Shown here: positions 16,593 through 26,067 of the stretch, one piece after another
Numbering within the stretch: the first letter of the stretch is position 1
Layout: each line of letters starts with the position of its first letter
Made by a program: the position numbers and the translations under genes
The notes under the pieces: model-generated
The model's database searches: none
Told to the model about the DNA's origin: nothing
The model's input: only the letters and a program-made list of their open reading frames with translations
Origin: Burkholderia sp. L27(2015)
GTDB lineage: Bacteria; Pseudomonadota; Gammaproteobacteria; Burkholderiales; Burkholderiaceae
Reading direction: 5' to 3'
Assembly (NCBI RefSeq): GCF_009765705.1
Contig: NZ_LMUX01000004.1
Location: 62,001 to 126,000 of the forward strand
DNA length: 64,000 nucleotides

Positions 16593-16743
16593 GATAGGCT
16601 CCTTTTTGAACAGAGAGAACGAACCATGTCCGTAGCAAGGACTTGGCTTAACGTTCAGGTGAGCGGCGATTTTATGCGAACTTCCTCCATTCTTATGAGA
16701 CAGCGCTCGACCTCAGGAAATTCACTGCGACAATTCACTTCGT

Positions 16744-16795
16744 CGTATTGACTATCGTATTGGCTATGTTTTCGAGTATTGGCTATGTCTTCGAG
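16744..16795. repeat. Degenerate tandem repeat after the AraC gene
   Basis: Units ending in TATTGGCTATG recur (CGTATTGACTAT, CGTATTGGCTATGTTTT, CGAGTATTGGCTATGTCTT) just past the 3' end of the AraC gene on the minus strand. The longest unit is about 19 bp. The remainder of the 16593-16809 gap holds no gene that I see. Confidence 0.7.
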
Positions 16796-16809
16796 CCGTG
16801 CAGCAACAC

Positions 16810-17592
16810 TCAACGAAAAAATGCGCTCGGCGTTTGGCCGAACTGTCGCTTGAACATGGTGGCAAACGCGCTGGGGCTGTCGTAGCCGAGATTAAGCGCC
16901 ACATCGACGACTTTCGTGCCAATTGCCAACTGCTCCAGCGCTTTCAACAGTCGCGCCTGCTGCCGCCACTGGCCAAACGTCATGCCCGTGTCGCGACTAA
17001 ACAGCCGTTGCACGGTCTTCGGATCGACCTGTAGGCGCTGCGCCCACTCGATCAAGGTGGACGTGTCGTCGGGTGTTGCGGAGATCGCCTGGCAAATACG
17101 CCGGATGCGCGGATCCACGGGCTGAGGAAGGTGCAACGGCAGAATCGGCAGGATCGCGATTTCATCGATCAGCAATCGCATCAGGCGCGCATCGCGCGAG
17201 TCTACGTCGTAGGGTTTGACGATTTGCGAGGCCGCGAGGATCAACTCTCGCAACAAGGGCGAGATGCTGACCGCGATGGGTTCCATCGGCATGCCAGGCG
17301 CAGCCTCGGGCCGGATGTAGAGGCTGCGCATATGCACTGTGCCGATGCAGCGTATCCAGTGGGTTTTACCGGCCGGCATCCAGATACCCCGGGTGGGCGG
17401 CACGATCCACTGGCCGCTCTTGGAGGCCACCACCATCACCCCGTGGACCGCACATATCAGTTGATTCTTTTTATGACTGTGCGGTGCGATCTGATGATCG
17501 ATCGGGTAGTCGATCGCCGCGCCGGCTGCGACCGGCATTGGGCTTTCGTCCACCCATTGCAGGTATTCGGGAGACATCGGCACCGTTTGCAT
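16810..17592 (-). CDS. AraC-family transcriptional regulator
   Basis: This 260-aa protein has an N-terminal cupin-like sensor (HSHKKNQLICAVHGVMVV at about 38-55 and GIWMPAGKTHWI at about 69-80) and a C-terminal pair of helix-turn-helices (about 160-258: LIEWAQRLQVDPKTVQRLFS, FGQWRQQARLLKALEQLAIG, VALNLGYDSPSAFATMFKRQ). The architecture is that of the NimR/AraC group that often represses a divergent MFS pump. Here the fosmidomycin-resistance-type pump starts 101 bp away in the other direction, so it is the likely target. Confidence 0.9.
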   Translation of the reverse strand: MQTVPMSPEYLQWVDESPMPVAAGAAIDYPIDHQIAPHSHKKNQLICAVHGVMVVASKSGQWIVPPTRGIWMPAGKTHWIRCIGTVHMRSLYIRPEAAPGMPMEPIAVSISPLLRELILAASQIVKPYDVDSRDARLMRLLIDEIAILPILPLHLPQPVDPRIRRICQAISATPDDTSTLIEWAQRLQVDPKTVQRLFSRDTGMTFGQWRQQARLLKALEQLAIGTKVVDVALNLGYDSPSAFATMFKRQFGQTPSAFFR

Positions 17593-17612
17593 GTCGTTTT
17601 CTCGAGGGTTGA

Positions 17613-17629
17613 CTCACTTTTTGCGTGAG
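17613..17629. promoter_or_regulatory. Inverted repeat between AraC and MFS pump genes
   Basis: CTCAC (17613-17617) and GTGAG (17625-17629) are separated by 7 bp in the 101-bp divergent gap. This is a candidate regulator site. The arms are only 5 bp, so chance is possible. Confidence 0.35.
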
Positions 17630-17693
17630 AACGACAATCATTTTATCTTTACGATGTCCTAAATCAAGCATTTTCAGTTCAGGAGCTCGTGTC

Positions 17694-18935
17694 ATGCAGA
17701 CCCAGACCACGACGGTCGCCGCGCCGTCGTCGCCCGCCCCCATACCCGATCACGATCGCAGCGCCGGCGCGTCGTTCGGCGTGCTCGGCGCGATCAGCGT
17801 TTCGCACATGATCAACGACATGATGCAGTCATTGATCCTGGCCATCTATCCGATCATCAAGAACGACTTTCACTTGAGCTTCGGCCAGATCGGCTTGATT
17901 ACCTTGACGTATCAGCTCACCGCATCGCTGTTGCAGCCGCTGGTGGGTTTGTTTACCGACAAGCGGCCTCAGCATTACTCGTTGCCTGTGGGCATGGCCT
18001 TCACGCTCTCGGGCCTGCTGCTGCTGTCGGTCGCGCCGAACTTCGGGCTGGTACTGCTTGCGGCTTCGCTGGTCGGGGTGGGCTCTTCGATCTTCCACCC
18101 GGAATCGTCGCGGGTCGCGCGTATGGCATCGGGCGGCAAGCACGGTATGGCGCAATCGTTCTTCCAGGTTGGCGGGAATGCGGGGAGCGCTTTAGGCCCG
18201 TTGATCGCAGCGGCGGTGATCGCCCCATACGGGCAGATCAGCCTGGCCTGGCTGTCATTGGCCGCATTGCTCGGGATTTGCTTGCTGACCCCGGTGAGCC
18301 GCTGGTACGCCCACAGGCAGATCGCCTCGCGCGGCCGGCCAAAACGTCCTGCCGCCATCTCCACGTTGTCGCGCGGCAAGGTGATCGGTACCGTCGGCGT
18401 GCTGATGCTGTTGGTCTTTTCGAAGTATTTCTACTTGGCCAGCATCGGTAGCTATTTCACGTTTTACCTGATGGATAAATTCCATCTGTCGATTCAGAAC
18501 GCACAGATGCATTTGTTCCTGTTCCTTGCCGCCGTGGCAGTGGGCACGTTCGTCGGTGGCCCGGTCGGCGACCGCATCGGGCGCAAGCCCGTGATCTGGG
18601 TGTCGATCCTCGGCGTGGCACCGTTCACGCTGTTGCTGCCGCATGCGGACTTGTTCTGGACCACGGTGTTGTCGGTGGTGATCGGGCTGGTGCTGGCGTC
18701 GGCTTTCTCCGCGATTTTGGTGTACGCACAGGAATTGATTCCGGGCAAGGTCGGTATGGTTGCCGGCTTGTTTTTCGGTTTCGCGTTCGGCATGGGCGGC
18801 TTGGGCGCTGCGGTGTTGGGCTTGTTGGCCGACCGGACCAGCGTGGAAGTGGTGTACCAGGTCTGCGCGTTTCTGCCTTTGCTGGGCGTTGTCGCCCTGG
18901 GGTTACCGAAAACGGACCAAGTGCCTGTGCGTTGA
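17694..18935 (+). CDS. MFS transporter, fosmidomycin-resistance (Fsr) type
   Basis: From ATG 17694 (AGGAG eight bases upstream) this 413-aa protein has 12 hydrophobic segments. The early SHMINDMMQSLILAIYPIIK motif, the MFS motif with FTDKRPQHYSLPVGMAFTLS, and the central loop to the second six helices all match the Fsr subfamily, which extrudes fosmidomycin and related compounds. Later segments include GGPVGDRIGRKPVIWVSILG, the second-half MFS motif. It is divergent from the AraC gene. The substrate in this organism is not known. Confidence 0.87.
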   Translation: MQTQTTTVAAPSSPAPIPDHDRSAGASFGVLGAISVSHMINDMMQSLILAIYPIIKNDFHLSFGQIGLITLTYQLTASLLQPLVGLFTDKRPQHYSLPVGMAFTLSGLLLLSVAPNFGLVLLAASLVGVGSSIFHPESSRVARMASGGKHGMAQSFFQVGGNAGSALGPLIAAAVIAPYGQISLAWLSLAALLGICLLTPVSRWYAHRQIASRGRPKRPAAISTLSRGKVIGTVGVLMLLVFSKYFYLASIGSYFTFYLMDKFHLSIQNAQMHLFLFLAAVAVGTFVGGPVGDRIGRKPVIWVSILGVAPFTLLLPHADLFWTTVLSVVIGLVLASAFSAILVYAQELIPGKVGMVAGLFFGFAFGMGGLGAAVLGLLADRTSVEVVYQVCAFLPLLGVVALGLPKTDQVPVR

Positions 18936-18953
18936 TCAGCCGACTCGGGTTCT

Positions 18954-18977
18954 GCGCCGCTACGCGCGTAGCGGCGC
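18954..18977. terminator. Perfect 24-bp palindrome after the MFS gene, possible terminator
   Basis: Arms GCGCCGCTACGC and GCGTAGCGGCGC form a perfect palindrome 19 bp after the MFS stop. There is no clear U-tract, so it may be a transcript-stabilising or weakly terminating hairpin. The rest of the 18978-19418 gap shows no gene; the glcB promoter must lie there. Confidence 0.45.
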
Positions 18978-19418
18978 ACTGTCATTTCACCCGCGTGCTT
19001 CATCTCGCCTCAGTCTCGTGCCTGGGCGCTGCTCTTTGCGCCTTCGCTTCACAACTCCGCTTACAACCCCGCTCCCTTATAGCTCTAGCCTCTCCACCGG
19101 GCAACGCGGCGGCGCTCCCCCTGCGCGGCTGTATCATTGCTCAAGCGTGACGCGATAACCTTGGTTATCATGTAACTACTGCCGGATTGTAGCTACTGCC
19201 GAATTCCCCCCAAATTCCAGAGTCATCGTTCGGTCCGCAGGGCGGTCCCGGATGCTACCCTTGCATTGATGGCCGATAGCCGCCAACGCACGGGTGGTAT
19301 CTTGCGCGCCCACACCGATTTTGCGGATTTGGGAAGCCAGTGCCGCCCGATTGCCGACACCGCGTTCGCGGTCATTTGTACAGTAATTTTTGAAACCGAA
19401 AAAGGATGGGAGAAGGTT

Positions 19419-21596
19419 ATGAGTGATCGTATCGAGCGCCACGGCCTGCAAGTAGCGGCCATATTGGACCGTTTCATCGAAACCGAAGTCCTGCCCGGTA
19501 CCGGGCTGGACAGCGACTCTTTCTGGAAAGGTTTCAGCGCCCTCGCGCACGATCTTGCGCCGAAGAACCGTGCCTTGCTGGCCGAGCGCGACCGTTTGCA
19601 ACAGGAACTTGACACCTGGCATCACGCCAACCCGGGCCCGGTTCGGGACATGGCCGCTTACCGCGCCTTCCTCGAAAAAATTGGTTATCTGGTAAAGCCG
19701 CCGGCGAAGGTTGCGGCCACCACCGCCAATGTCGATAGCGAAATCTCCGAGCAAGCGGGCCCGCAGTTGGTTGTGCCGGTGGGCAACCAACGGTATTCGC
19801 TGAACGCGGCCAACTCGCGCTGGGGCAGCCTTTACGACGCGCTATACGGCACGGACGCGATTGCCGAAACCGATGGCGCCGACAAAGGCGTGAGCTACAA
19901 CCCGGTGCGCGGCAAAAAAGTGATTGCCCGCGCCCGCGCTTTCCTCGATCTGGCCGCGCCGCTCGCATCCGGCTCGCATGTGGACGCGACCGCCTACACG
20001 GTGCAGGACGGCCAGTTGCACATCAAGTTGAAGAATGGCGCCACGACGCTTAAAGAGCCGGGCAAATTTGTCGGCTTCCAGGGCGATGCAAACGCACCGA
20101 AGGCCGTGCTGTTGAAAAACCACGGCCTGCATTTCGAAATCCAGTTCGACACCAGCCACCCGATCGGCAAGACCGATGCAGCGGGCGTGAAGGACGTGCT
20201 GCTCGAAGCGGCGCTGAGCACCATCATGGACTTCGAGGATTCGGTTGCCGCCGTCGATGCCGACGACAAAGTCGTCATGTATCGCAGCTGGTTGGGCCTG
20301 ATGAAGGGTGACCTGACCGAAAGCGTCACGAAGGGTGGCAAGACCTTTACGCGTGCGCTCAATCCTGACCGCGAATACACCGCGGCGGACGGCTCGCATC
20401 TCAAGCTGCATGGTCGCTCGCTGATGTTCGTGCGTAACGTCGGACACCTGATGACGACGCCGGCCGTGCTCGATCGCGACGGCCGCGAACTGCCCGAAGG
20501 CATCCTGGACGGCGTGATCACCAGCCTGGCCGCGCTGCACGACATCAAGCTGAAAAAGAATTCGCGCACCGGCTCGATCTACATCGTCAAGCCCAAGATG
20601 CACGGGCCGGCCGAAGTGGCCTTCTCCGACGAACTGTTCGGACGTGTCGAAGACGTGCTCAAACTGCCGCGCCATACGATCAAGATGGGCATCATGGACG
20701 AAGAGCGTCGCACCAGCGTCAATTTGAAAGCCTGTATCGGCGCGGCTACCGCTCGGGTGGCGTTTATCAACACGGGTTTCCTGGATCGCACCGGCGATGA
20801 GATGCACACCGCCATGGAAGCGGGCCCGATGCGCCGCAAGGGCGATATGAAGTCGTCCGAGTGGATCGCCGCGTATGAGCGCAGTAACGTACTGGTCGGA
20901 CTCGATGCGGGCCTGCGTGGCCGCGCGCAAATCGGCAAAGGCATGTGGGCGATGCCTGACCTAATGGCCGCGATGCTGGAGCAGAAAGTCGTGCATCCGA
21001 AGGCTGGCGCCAATACCGCATGGGTGCCGTCGCCGACGGCTGCGACCTTGCACGCCTTGCATTACCACCAGATCGACGTGCAAGCCATCCAGCTCGAACT
21101 TGAGAAACAAAAGCTCGACACGGTATGGGACGAATTGCTGACGGGCTTGCTCACGGTGCCTGTGGGCGATCGCACGCAATGGTCGGCCGACGATATCCGT
21201 CGCGAAGTCGACAACAATGTGCAGGGCATACTCGGTTACGTGGTGCGTTGGATCGACCAGGGTGTCGGCTGTTCCAAGGTACCCGACATCAACAACGTGG
21301 GCCTGATGGAAGACCGCGCGACGTTGCGTATTTCCAGCCAACATATTGCCAACTGGTTGCGCCATGGGGTGGTGACGCGGGAGCAGGTTGTCGAAGCGTT
21401 CCAACGCATGGCCAAGGTCGTTGACGAGCAAAATGCCAACGATCCGGCATATCGTTCGATGGCGCCGAACTACGACGCTTCGCTGGCCTTCAAGGCGGCT
21501 TGCGCGCTGGTGTTCGAAGGACGCGAGCAGCCCAGCGGCTACACCGAGCCGCTGTTGCATCAGTTCCGGCTCGACTACAAGAAAGCCAACCGGTAA
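19419..21596 (+). CDS. glcB: Malate synthase G
   Basis: From ATG 19419 (GGGAGAAGG just upstream) the protein has 725 residues, the length of malate synthase G. Landmarks are [59 protein letters not shown] (the acidic metal-binding region), [32 protein letters not shown]-type sequence at about 440 and [20 protein letters not shown]-like [20 protein letters not shown] at about 535. It condenses glyoxylate and acetyl-CoA to malate in the glyoxylate shunt or glycolate use. The reading frame continues upstream to 19266, but those codons are not MSG-like. It is a stand-alone unit. Confidence 0.96.
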   Translation: MSDRIERHGLQVAAILDRFIETEVLPGTGLDSDSFWKGFSALAHDLAPKNRALLAERDRLQQELDTWHHANPGPVRDMAAYRAFLEKIGYLVKPPAKVAATTANVDSEISEQAGPQLVVPVGNQRYSLNAANSRWGSLYDALYGTDAIAETDGADKGVSYNPVRGKKVIARARAFLDLAAPLASGSHVDATAYTVQDGQLHIKLKNGATTLKEPGKFVGFQGDANAPKAVLLKNHGLHFEIQFDTSHPIGKTDAAGVKDVLLEAALSTIMDFEDSVAAVDADDKVVMYRSWLGLMKGDLTESVTKGGKTFTRALNPDREYTAADGSHLKLHGRSLMFVRNVGHLMTTPAVLDRDGRELPEGILDGVITSLAALHDIKLKKNSRTGSIYIVKPKMHGPAEVAFSDELFGRVEDVLKLPRHTIKMGIMDEERRTSVNLKACIGAATARVAFINTGFLDRTGDEMHTAMEAGPMRRKGDMKSSEWIAAYERSNVLVGLDAGLRGRAQIGKGMWAMPDLMAAMLEQKVVHPKAGANTAWVPSPTAATLHALHYHQIDVQAIQLELEKQKLDTVWDELLTGLLTVPVGDRTQWSADDIRREVDNNVQGILGYVVRWIDQGVGCSKVPDINNVGLMEDRATLRISSQHIANWLRHGVVTREQVVEAFQRMAKVVDEQNANDPAYRSMAPNYDASLAFKAACALVFEGREQPSGYTEPLLHQFRLDYKKANR

Positions 21597-21690
21597 CGTC
21601 TCGTGGCTGGATCGGCCTTTCGCGAGGTCGATCCGGTCGGTAGCGCTCCATACCGGATCACTAGGCTATAAACGGACACAGCGGCGAGCG

Positions 21691-21760
21691 ACCGTTCAAC
21701 GGTTCAAGACGGTTCAAGACGGTTCAGGGCTGCTCAGGATGGCTCAGGACCGCTCGCGGC
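21691..21760. repeat. Degenerate 10-bp tandem repeat over the 3' end of the DHA2 pump gene
   Basis: Seven decamers with the core GGTTCAAGAC / GGCTCAGGAC cover the end of the minus-strand pump gene. TCA (TGA on the coding strand) recurs every 10 bp at 21704, 21714, 21724, 21734 (the actual stop) and 21744, so stop codons occur in all three frames. Confidence 0.85.
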
Positions 21761-23161
21761 AGTCGAAGCGACACGACCGCGTGCGATGTCGGCGCCGGCG
21801 TTGTGCGGCAAACGGCGTGTCACCGCGATCGACGCCACCGAGAACAGTCCGACCACCAGGAATGCGGGCCAGAAATCTGTCCACTGTATGGTCGCGTGAC
21901 CTTGCAACTGTTGCGACGCCTCCAGGACGATGCCGGCGACCGTTACGCCCAGCCCCAGCGATATTTGCTGGATGACGCTCGCGAGGCTGGTTGCGCGGCC
22001 GACATCGCGGCTTTCGATTTCGGCGTATGCCAGCGAGTTCAAGCTGGTAAATTGCAGCGCCGGGAAAAAACCGCCCAGCAATACCACCAACCAGATCACC
22101 GAAGTGGGTGTGCCGGGGAAAAACGTCCCGCAAGCGGCAATCGCAATGCCGGACAATGCCGCGTTGTACATCAGCACAGTGCGAAAGCCGTAATGGCGCA
22201 GCAGCCGTGCCGCGGCGGTGCGCATGAACATGCCGCCGACAGCCGAGGCGCAGGTGATCAGGCCGGATTGAAACGCCGTCATGCCCAGTGCTTCTTGCAG
22301 TGAGAGCGGCAGCAGAAACGGCACCGCGCCCAATCCGATGCGAAATAACGAGCCGCCCAGCACACTTGCCTGAAAAGTCGGCACACGCAAAAACCGCAGA
22401 TCCAGGATCGGCCGTGTGATGCGCTGCGCGTAGAACCAGTAGGCGAGCAGCGCCACGAGCCCGGTGACGCACATGTAAAACGCCGTGCTGCCCGAAACCA
22501 AATCTCCACCGACCAGCGATAGCCCCAGCAGGAATAACGAGCCGCCGCTGGCAGACAGGAAAAAGCCAAACCAGTCCAACGGACCCGGATGCTCTTCGCG
22601 CATGTTGGCGATATGGCGGTTGGTCAGGTAGATCCCGAGTATGCCGATCGGAATGTTGATGAAGAAAATCAGCCGCCAGTGCAGGTAGGTGGTGATGAAG
22701 CCGCCAAGCAGTGGCCCGGCCGCCGGTCCCAGCATGGCCGGCAAGCTGAGGTAATTCATCGCCCGAATAAACTCCGAACGATGCACGGCGCGAAAGATGA
22801 TGATGCGGCCCACCGGCACCATCATCGCGCCGCCTATGCCCTGCACAAAGCGAGCGGCCGTGAAGGTAATCAGCGAGTTCGACGCGGCGCACAGCATGGA
22901 GCCGCCGACAAAGATGCAGATGGCGAGACGAAACACCGTACGTGCACCGAAACGGTCGGCCACCCAGCCGCAGATCGGGATGAACACGCCGAGACCGAGC
23001 ACATAGCTGGTCACGGCAATTTTAAGCGTGACGGGGTCGCGGCCGAAGTCGTGTGCCATTGCCGGTAGCGCTGTGACAATCACATTCGCGTCCACGGCCT
23101 CCATGAACATTGCGCATGCAACAATCAGAGGGACGATAAAGGTCTTCAGGGCAAGCGACAT
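21734..23161 (-). CDS. MFS multidrug transporter, DHA2 (14-helix) type
   Basis: From ATG 23161 (MSLALKTFIVPLIVACAMFM) the protein has 475 residues with about 14 membrane segments. DHA2 marks are the early MEAVDANVIVTALPAMAHDF (motif D1), GWVADRFGARTVFRLAICIF (motif A) and ARFVQGIGGAMMVPVGRIII, and motif C is PAMLGPAAGPLLGGFI. It is a proton-driven drug exporter of the EmrB/QacA group by family. An in-frame start at 23200 would add 13 residues and is less likely. No regulator gene is adjacent. Its last codons overlap the 10-bp repeat. Confidence 0.88.
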   Translation of the reverse strand: MSLALKTFIVPLIVACAMFMEAVDANVIVTALPAMAHDFGRDPVTLKIAVTSYVLGLGVFIPICGWVADRFGARTVFRLAICIFVGGSMLCAASNSLITFTAARFVQGIGGAMMVPVGRIIIFRAVHRSEFIRAMNYLSLPAMLGPAAGPLLGGFITTYLHWRLIFFINIPIGILGIYLTNRHIANMREEHPGPLDWFGFFLSASGGSLFLLGLSLVGGDLVSGSTAFYMCVTGLVALLAYWFYAQRITRPILDLRFLRVPTFQASVLGGSLFRIGLGAVPFLLPLSLQEALGMTAFQSGLITCASAVGGMFMRTAAARLLRHYGFRTVLMYNAALSGIAIAACGTFFPGTPTSVIWLVVLLGGFFPALQFTSLNSLAYAEIESRDVGRATSLASVIQQISLGLGVTVAGIVLEASQQLQGHATIQWTDFWPAFLVVGLFSVASIAVTRRLPHNAGADIARGRVASTAASGPEPS

Positions 23162-23343
23162 GGGCGAGGCGAGGGGGCAGGTGCGCCAGCAAAAGCGCAA
23201 TTATCGCACCCTCGACCCCAATACACCGACTAAAGGGATGTGGTGGCGCGCTAATAGCGGGTAGCATAGGGCCCGGCGCGCAGGCGCCCATGTCGCCTTC
23301 ATGGCCGTTCATGCTGCTTATGCGGCCTTAAATACTGCTAAAG

Positions 23344-24072
23344 ATGATCGATTTTCAAATCCTGTTGGCGATTGCATATAAGAAGGAAGCGGCCCTGGGC
23401 CGGCGGCTGGCGAAACGTACCGGCGCCTCGCTGCACGAGGCGTTGACCCAAGTGCTTCAGCAAGTGGCCGGCGATCGGCCGCTGGGCGAATTGATCGCCG
23501 CGCGCGAGTCGGCGGCGCGCGCAGCCGCGCATGGCGCCGAATTGCGGCTTGCAGCGCGGCAACAAGCGCGGGCCGACGCGTTGGCGAATCGCCGGGAAAA
23601 GAATCATTACCCGGATCGCCCGGATCCCGCCGCCTGGCTCGGTTGGTTCGATGGCTCGACTCATCCCAATCCGGGGAGGATGGGCCTGGGCGGTTTGCTT
23701 CTAAGCCCCGCAGGAGAACGCGTCGAAATTTGTGTGACTGCGGGCGAGGGCGACAGCAATCAGGCTGAATATCTGGCACTGATCGCTCTTCTGGAAGCCG
23801 CGGTGCGCGCACAGCCGGCCAAGTTGATCGTGTATGGCGACAGCCAGGTGGTGATCGATGGTGTCACACAGGCGCTAAGCGCACGAAGCGCACGAGGCGG
23901 TGGCGCGGCAGTTTTGTCGCATTACTGCGAGCGTGCGCGACAACTGATCTCGCAACTCCGCGCGGTCGAATTGCGCTGGATTCCGCGCCGGCGCAATGTG
24001 GCTGCCGACGCGTTGTCACAGCACGCGGTGCGTTTGATCGGTGCACAGGTATCGCCGCGGGTCTTGGCGTAG
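23344..24072 (+). CDS. RNase H-like (reverse-transcriptase-like RNase HI) protein
   Basis: This 242-aa protein has a helical N-terminal extension of about 95 residues (coiled Ala/Arg-rich) and an RNase H-fold domain at about 98-230. The four acidic catalytic residues are present: Asp103 in WFDGST, Glu142 in NQAEYLAL, Asp166 in YGDSQVV and Asp222 in AADALS. The domain type is the RVT_3/RNase HI-like group that also includes plant RNase H-like proteins. It should cut RNA in RNA-DNA hybrids if active, but the separate N-terminus suggests a specialised substrate. It is isolated on the + strand. Confidence 0.82.
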   Translation: MIDFQILLAIAYKKEAALGRRLAKRTGASLHEALTQVLQQVAGDRPLGELIAARESAARAAAHGAELRLAARQQARADALANRREKNHYPDRPDPAAWLGWFDGSTHPNPGRMGLGGLLLSPAGERVEICVTAGEGDSNQAEYLALIALLEAAVRAQPAKLIVYGDSQVVIDGVTQALSARSARGGGAAVLSHYCERARQLISQLRAVELRWIPRRRNVAADALSQHAVRLIGAQVSPRVLA

Positions 24073-24179
24073 ATGTCCGGTAAGGCGCGCATGGTCTAAT
24101 AGCGCGTGCCGTGGGTCAGCTTCCACGACACGACATAACAAAGCAGGACAATAACGTACAGAGAGCAAAAGGAGCTTCG

Positions 24180-25292
24180 ATGATTGAGAAAGGACACGAG
24201 CAAGAGCATCAGCAGACTCGCGAGGCGGCCGATAATCGGGGCGCCCTCACGCAGCGCAGAGCATTGGCGGTCCTGTACGTGGTACTGGCAGCGTTGGCCC
24301 TGTGGGTCATGCGCGATTTCGCTGCCGCAGTGGCGTGGGCTTGCGTGCTGGCAATCGTGCTCTGGCCGGTCTTGCGCAAAATCGAAGGCGTTCACGCTCT
24401 AGCGGGGCGGCGCACGCTGGTTGCGATAGCCCTGACGTTGGCAGTCAGCGTGCTGTTCGTGTTGCCGCTCGCACTCACCGCCGCACAGGCAGCACGCGAA
24501 GCGCACGGAGTATTCGTCTGGTTCCAGGATGCGAAAGACAACGGCGTGCCCATGCCGGACTTTCTTACGCGCTTGCCCATGGTGAGCCGGACGCTTAACG
24601 ATTGGTGGGACACCAATTTGGCAGGGCCGCTGGAGACCACCCCCGTGGGCAAAGCGCTGCACGATGGGTCCCTCGTTGAATTCAGCCGACGCTTCGGTAT
24701 CCATGCGTTGCACAGCGCTGTGCAGTTCGGCTTCATGCTGATGACGCTGTTCTTCATCCTGCGCGCCGGGCTGGGCCTTAGCTCGCAGTTACTGGGCGGC
24801 ACGCGCCGGGCCTTCGGGCAGCATGGGGCGAGCCTGGTCGTGCGCATGGCATCCTCGGTACGTAGCACGGTGACAGGCTTGGTTACAGTCGGTATTGGCG
24901 AAGGGGCTTTGTTGGGCACTGCATATTTGATTTTCGATGTGCCGCACGCTGCTTTGCTTGGCATGTTGACGGCAATCGCGGCGATGTTGCCGTTTTGCGC
25001 GCCGTTGATCTTCGGCGGTGCGGCGCTATGGTTGCTGTCTCAAGGCGAAAACGCTGCGGCGATAGGGCTGCTGGCGTTCGGCTTCGTCATCGTATTTATC
25101 GCGGAGCACTTTGTGCGCCCGGTTCTGGTTGGCGGTTCCACGCGACTCCCCTTTCTGTTGGCACTGTTTGGCATTCTCGGCGGCGCGGAAACGTTTGGTC
25201 TGCTGGGACTGTTTATCGGGCCCGCTCTCACGACCATCTTGATGGTACTTTGGTCCGAGTGGGTGTGTCCCGACGCACAGCCGGCCGAATGA
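24180..25292 (+). CDS. AI-2E family transporter (PerM/YdiK-like)
   Basis: From ATG 24180 (AAAGGAG 7 bases upstream) the protein has 370 residues. It has an N-terminal pair of helices (ALAVLYVVLAALALWVMRDF), a central soluble segment, and a C-terminal bundle with TGLVTVGIGEGALLGTAYLI and VRPVLVGGSTRLPFLLALFG, the family's signature regions. Members exchange small solutes or ions; the AI-2 link is only shown for a few. It is monocistronic with no obvious partner. Confidence 0.88.
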   Translation: MIEKGHEQEHQQTREAADNRGALTQRRALAVLYVVLAALALWVMRDFAAAVAWACVLAIVLWPVLRKIEGVHALAGRRTLVAIALTLAVSVLFVLPLALTAAQAAREAHGVFVWFQDAKDNGVPMPDFLTRLPMVSRTLNDWWDTNLAGPLETTPVGKALHDGSLVEFSRRFGIHALHSAVQFGFMLMTLFFILRAGLGLSSQLLGGTRRAFGQHGASLVVRMASSVRSTVTGLVTVGIGEGALLGTAYLIFDVPHAALLGMLTAIAAMLPFCAPLIFGGAALWLLSQGENAAAIGLLAFGFVIVFIAEHFVRPVLVGGSTRLPFLLALFGILGGAETFGLLGLFIGPALTTILMVLWSEWVCPDAQPAE

Positions 25293-25423
25293 CGGGCCGC
25301 GACAATCCAATACGTCCCCACAAAAAGGTAATTAGGTTATTTGTATTTCGACTGTTCTGAAGCGCGCGCCCGACCTATATTGCCAATGTGGCGCCTGCCA
25401 CGTAACGGAAGGAGGAACATCAA

Positions 25424-25579
25424 ATGCAAGTGCTTAAGAAACTCGTCCCGGTTATTGCAGTATTGGGTAGTGTGATCGTGGGTATGTCATCGGCTTCAGC
25501 TTATTTGCACCAGCAACAACGCGAGCAGACACGTTGTAACGTTCCGACCAGCGAATGCAGCGTTTATTTCGGTAACTAG
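25424..25579 (+). CDS. Small secreted protein, 51 residues
   Basis: ATG 25424 has GGAGGA eight bases upstream, a strong site. The product starts MQVLKKLVPVIAVLGSVIVG with SSASA at about residues 22-26, so residues 1-26 look like a signal peptide. The remainder (YLHQQQREQTRCNVPTSECS...) has two cysteines nine residues apart that could form a disulfide. I recognise no family. A terminator at 25758 and a 13-bp repeat array from 25571 follow. Confidence 0.65.
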   Translation: MQVLKKLVPVIAVLGSVIVGMSSASAYLHQQQREQTRCNVPTSECSVYFGN

Positions 25580-25669
25580 TGTTGGTAACTGAGTCCGGCA
25601 ACTTAGTTAGGTAACTTTAGTTGGGTCACTTATTTAGGTCACTTAGTCGGGTCACTCAAGGCGGCAACC
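25571..25669 (+). repeat. Degenerate 13-bp tandem repeat overlapping a stop codon, 8 units
   Basis: GGTAACT, GGCAACT, GGTCACT or GGCAACC occurs at 25571, 25584, 25597, 25610, 25624, 25637, 25650 and 25663, a 13-bp period with one 14-bp step. The first unit contains the TAG stop of the small secreted gene. Several following units contain further stop codons in other frames. Confidence 0.88.
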
Positions 25670-25757
25670 CAATTTACAGCCGGGTTCGCTAACAAGACAA
25701 TCACACGCTCAGCATCTCGCCGACGGCCCTTAGGGGAAACTTCGCGGCAAACGAGAC

Positions 25758-25792
25758 ATCCCTCTAAACGCTCGCCATGAGGGATTTTTTTT
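25758..25792 (+). terminator. Rho-independent terminator
   Basis: ATCCCTC (25758-25764) and GAGGGAT (25779-25785) enclose a 14-base loop and are followed by a run of T. It ends the transcript of the small secreted gene. Between it and the next leader (25793-25930) I see no gene. Confidence 0.85.
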
Positions 25793-25930
25793 GCAATCGA
25801 ATCTTCATTATTCTGCGTATCGTAATAGATTGCCGCGAAAAGGCTAACAATCGTTTTGGCAGTGCTACGGTTTTATCGAAAGCGCTGTAATAACAAGGGG
25901 TTTGGACTATCCATCCGGGATTGCCACGGA

Positions 25931-26067
25931 ATCCGCAATAATCCATTCCATCGGCCCCTCTTAATCTTCGGTCATCGAATCTCTACCATGGGTTCTGTCG
26001 ACGCAGCAAACGGAAACCTCCCACGCTGACGTCCCCATCTAAAAATAACGATGACTGGAGTATTAAA
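25931..26067 (+). promoter_or_regulatory. Conserved leader of the second DUF4148-like gene
   Basis: This is nearly the same as the 9068-9201 leader, with a handful of substitutions and small indels and the same GATGACTGGAGTATTAAA before the ATG. The SD is GGAG. See the first copy for the shared blocks. Confidence 0.6.

Noticed and set aside
19266-19418. N-terminal extension of malate synthase in the same open frame
   Set aside because: The extra residues are not like the enzyme's N-terminus, and a good SD sits before ATG 19419.
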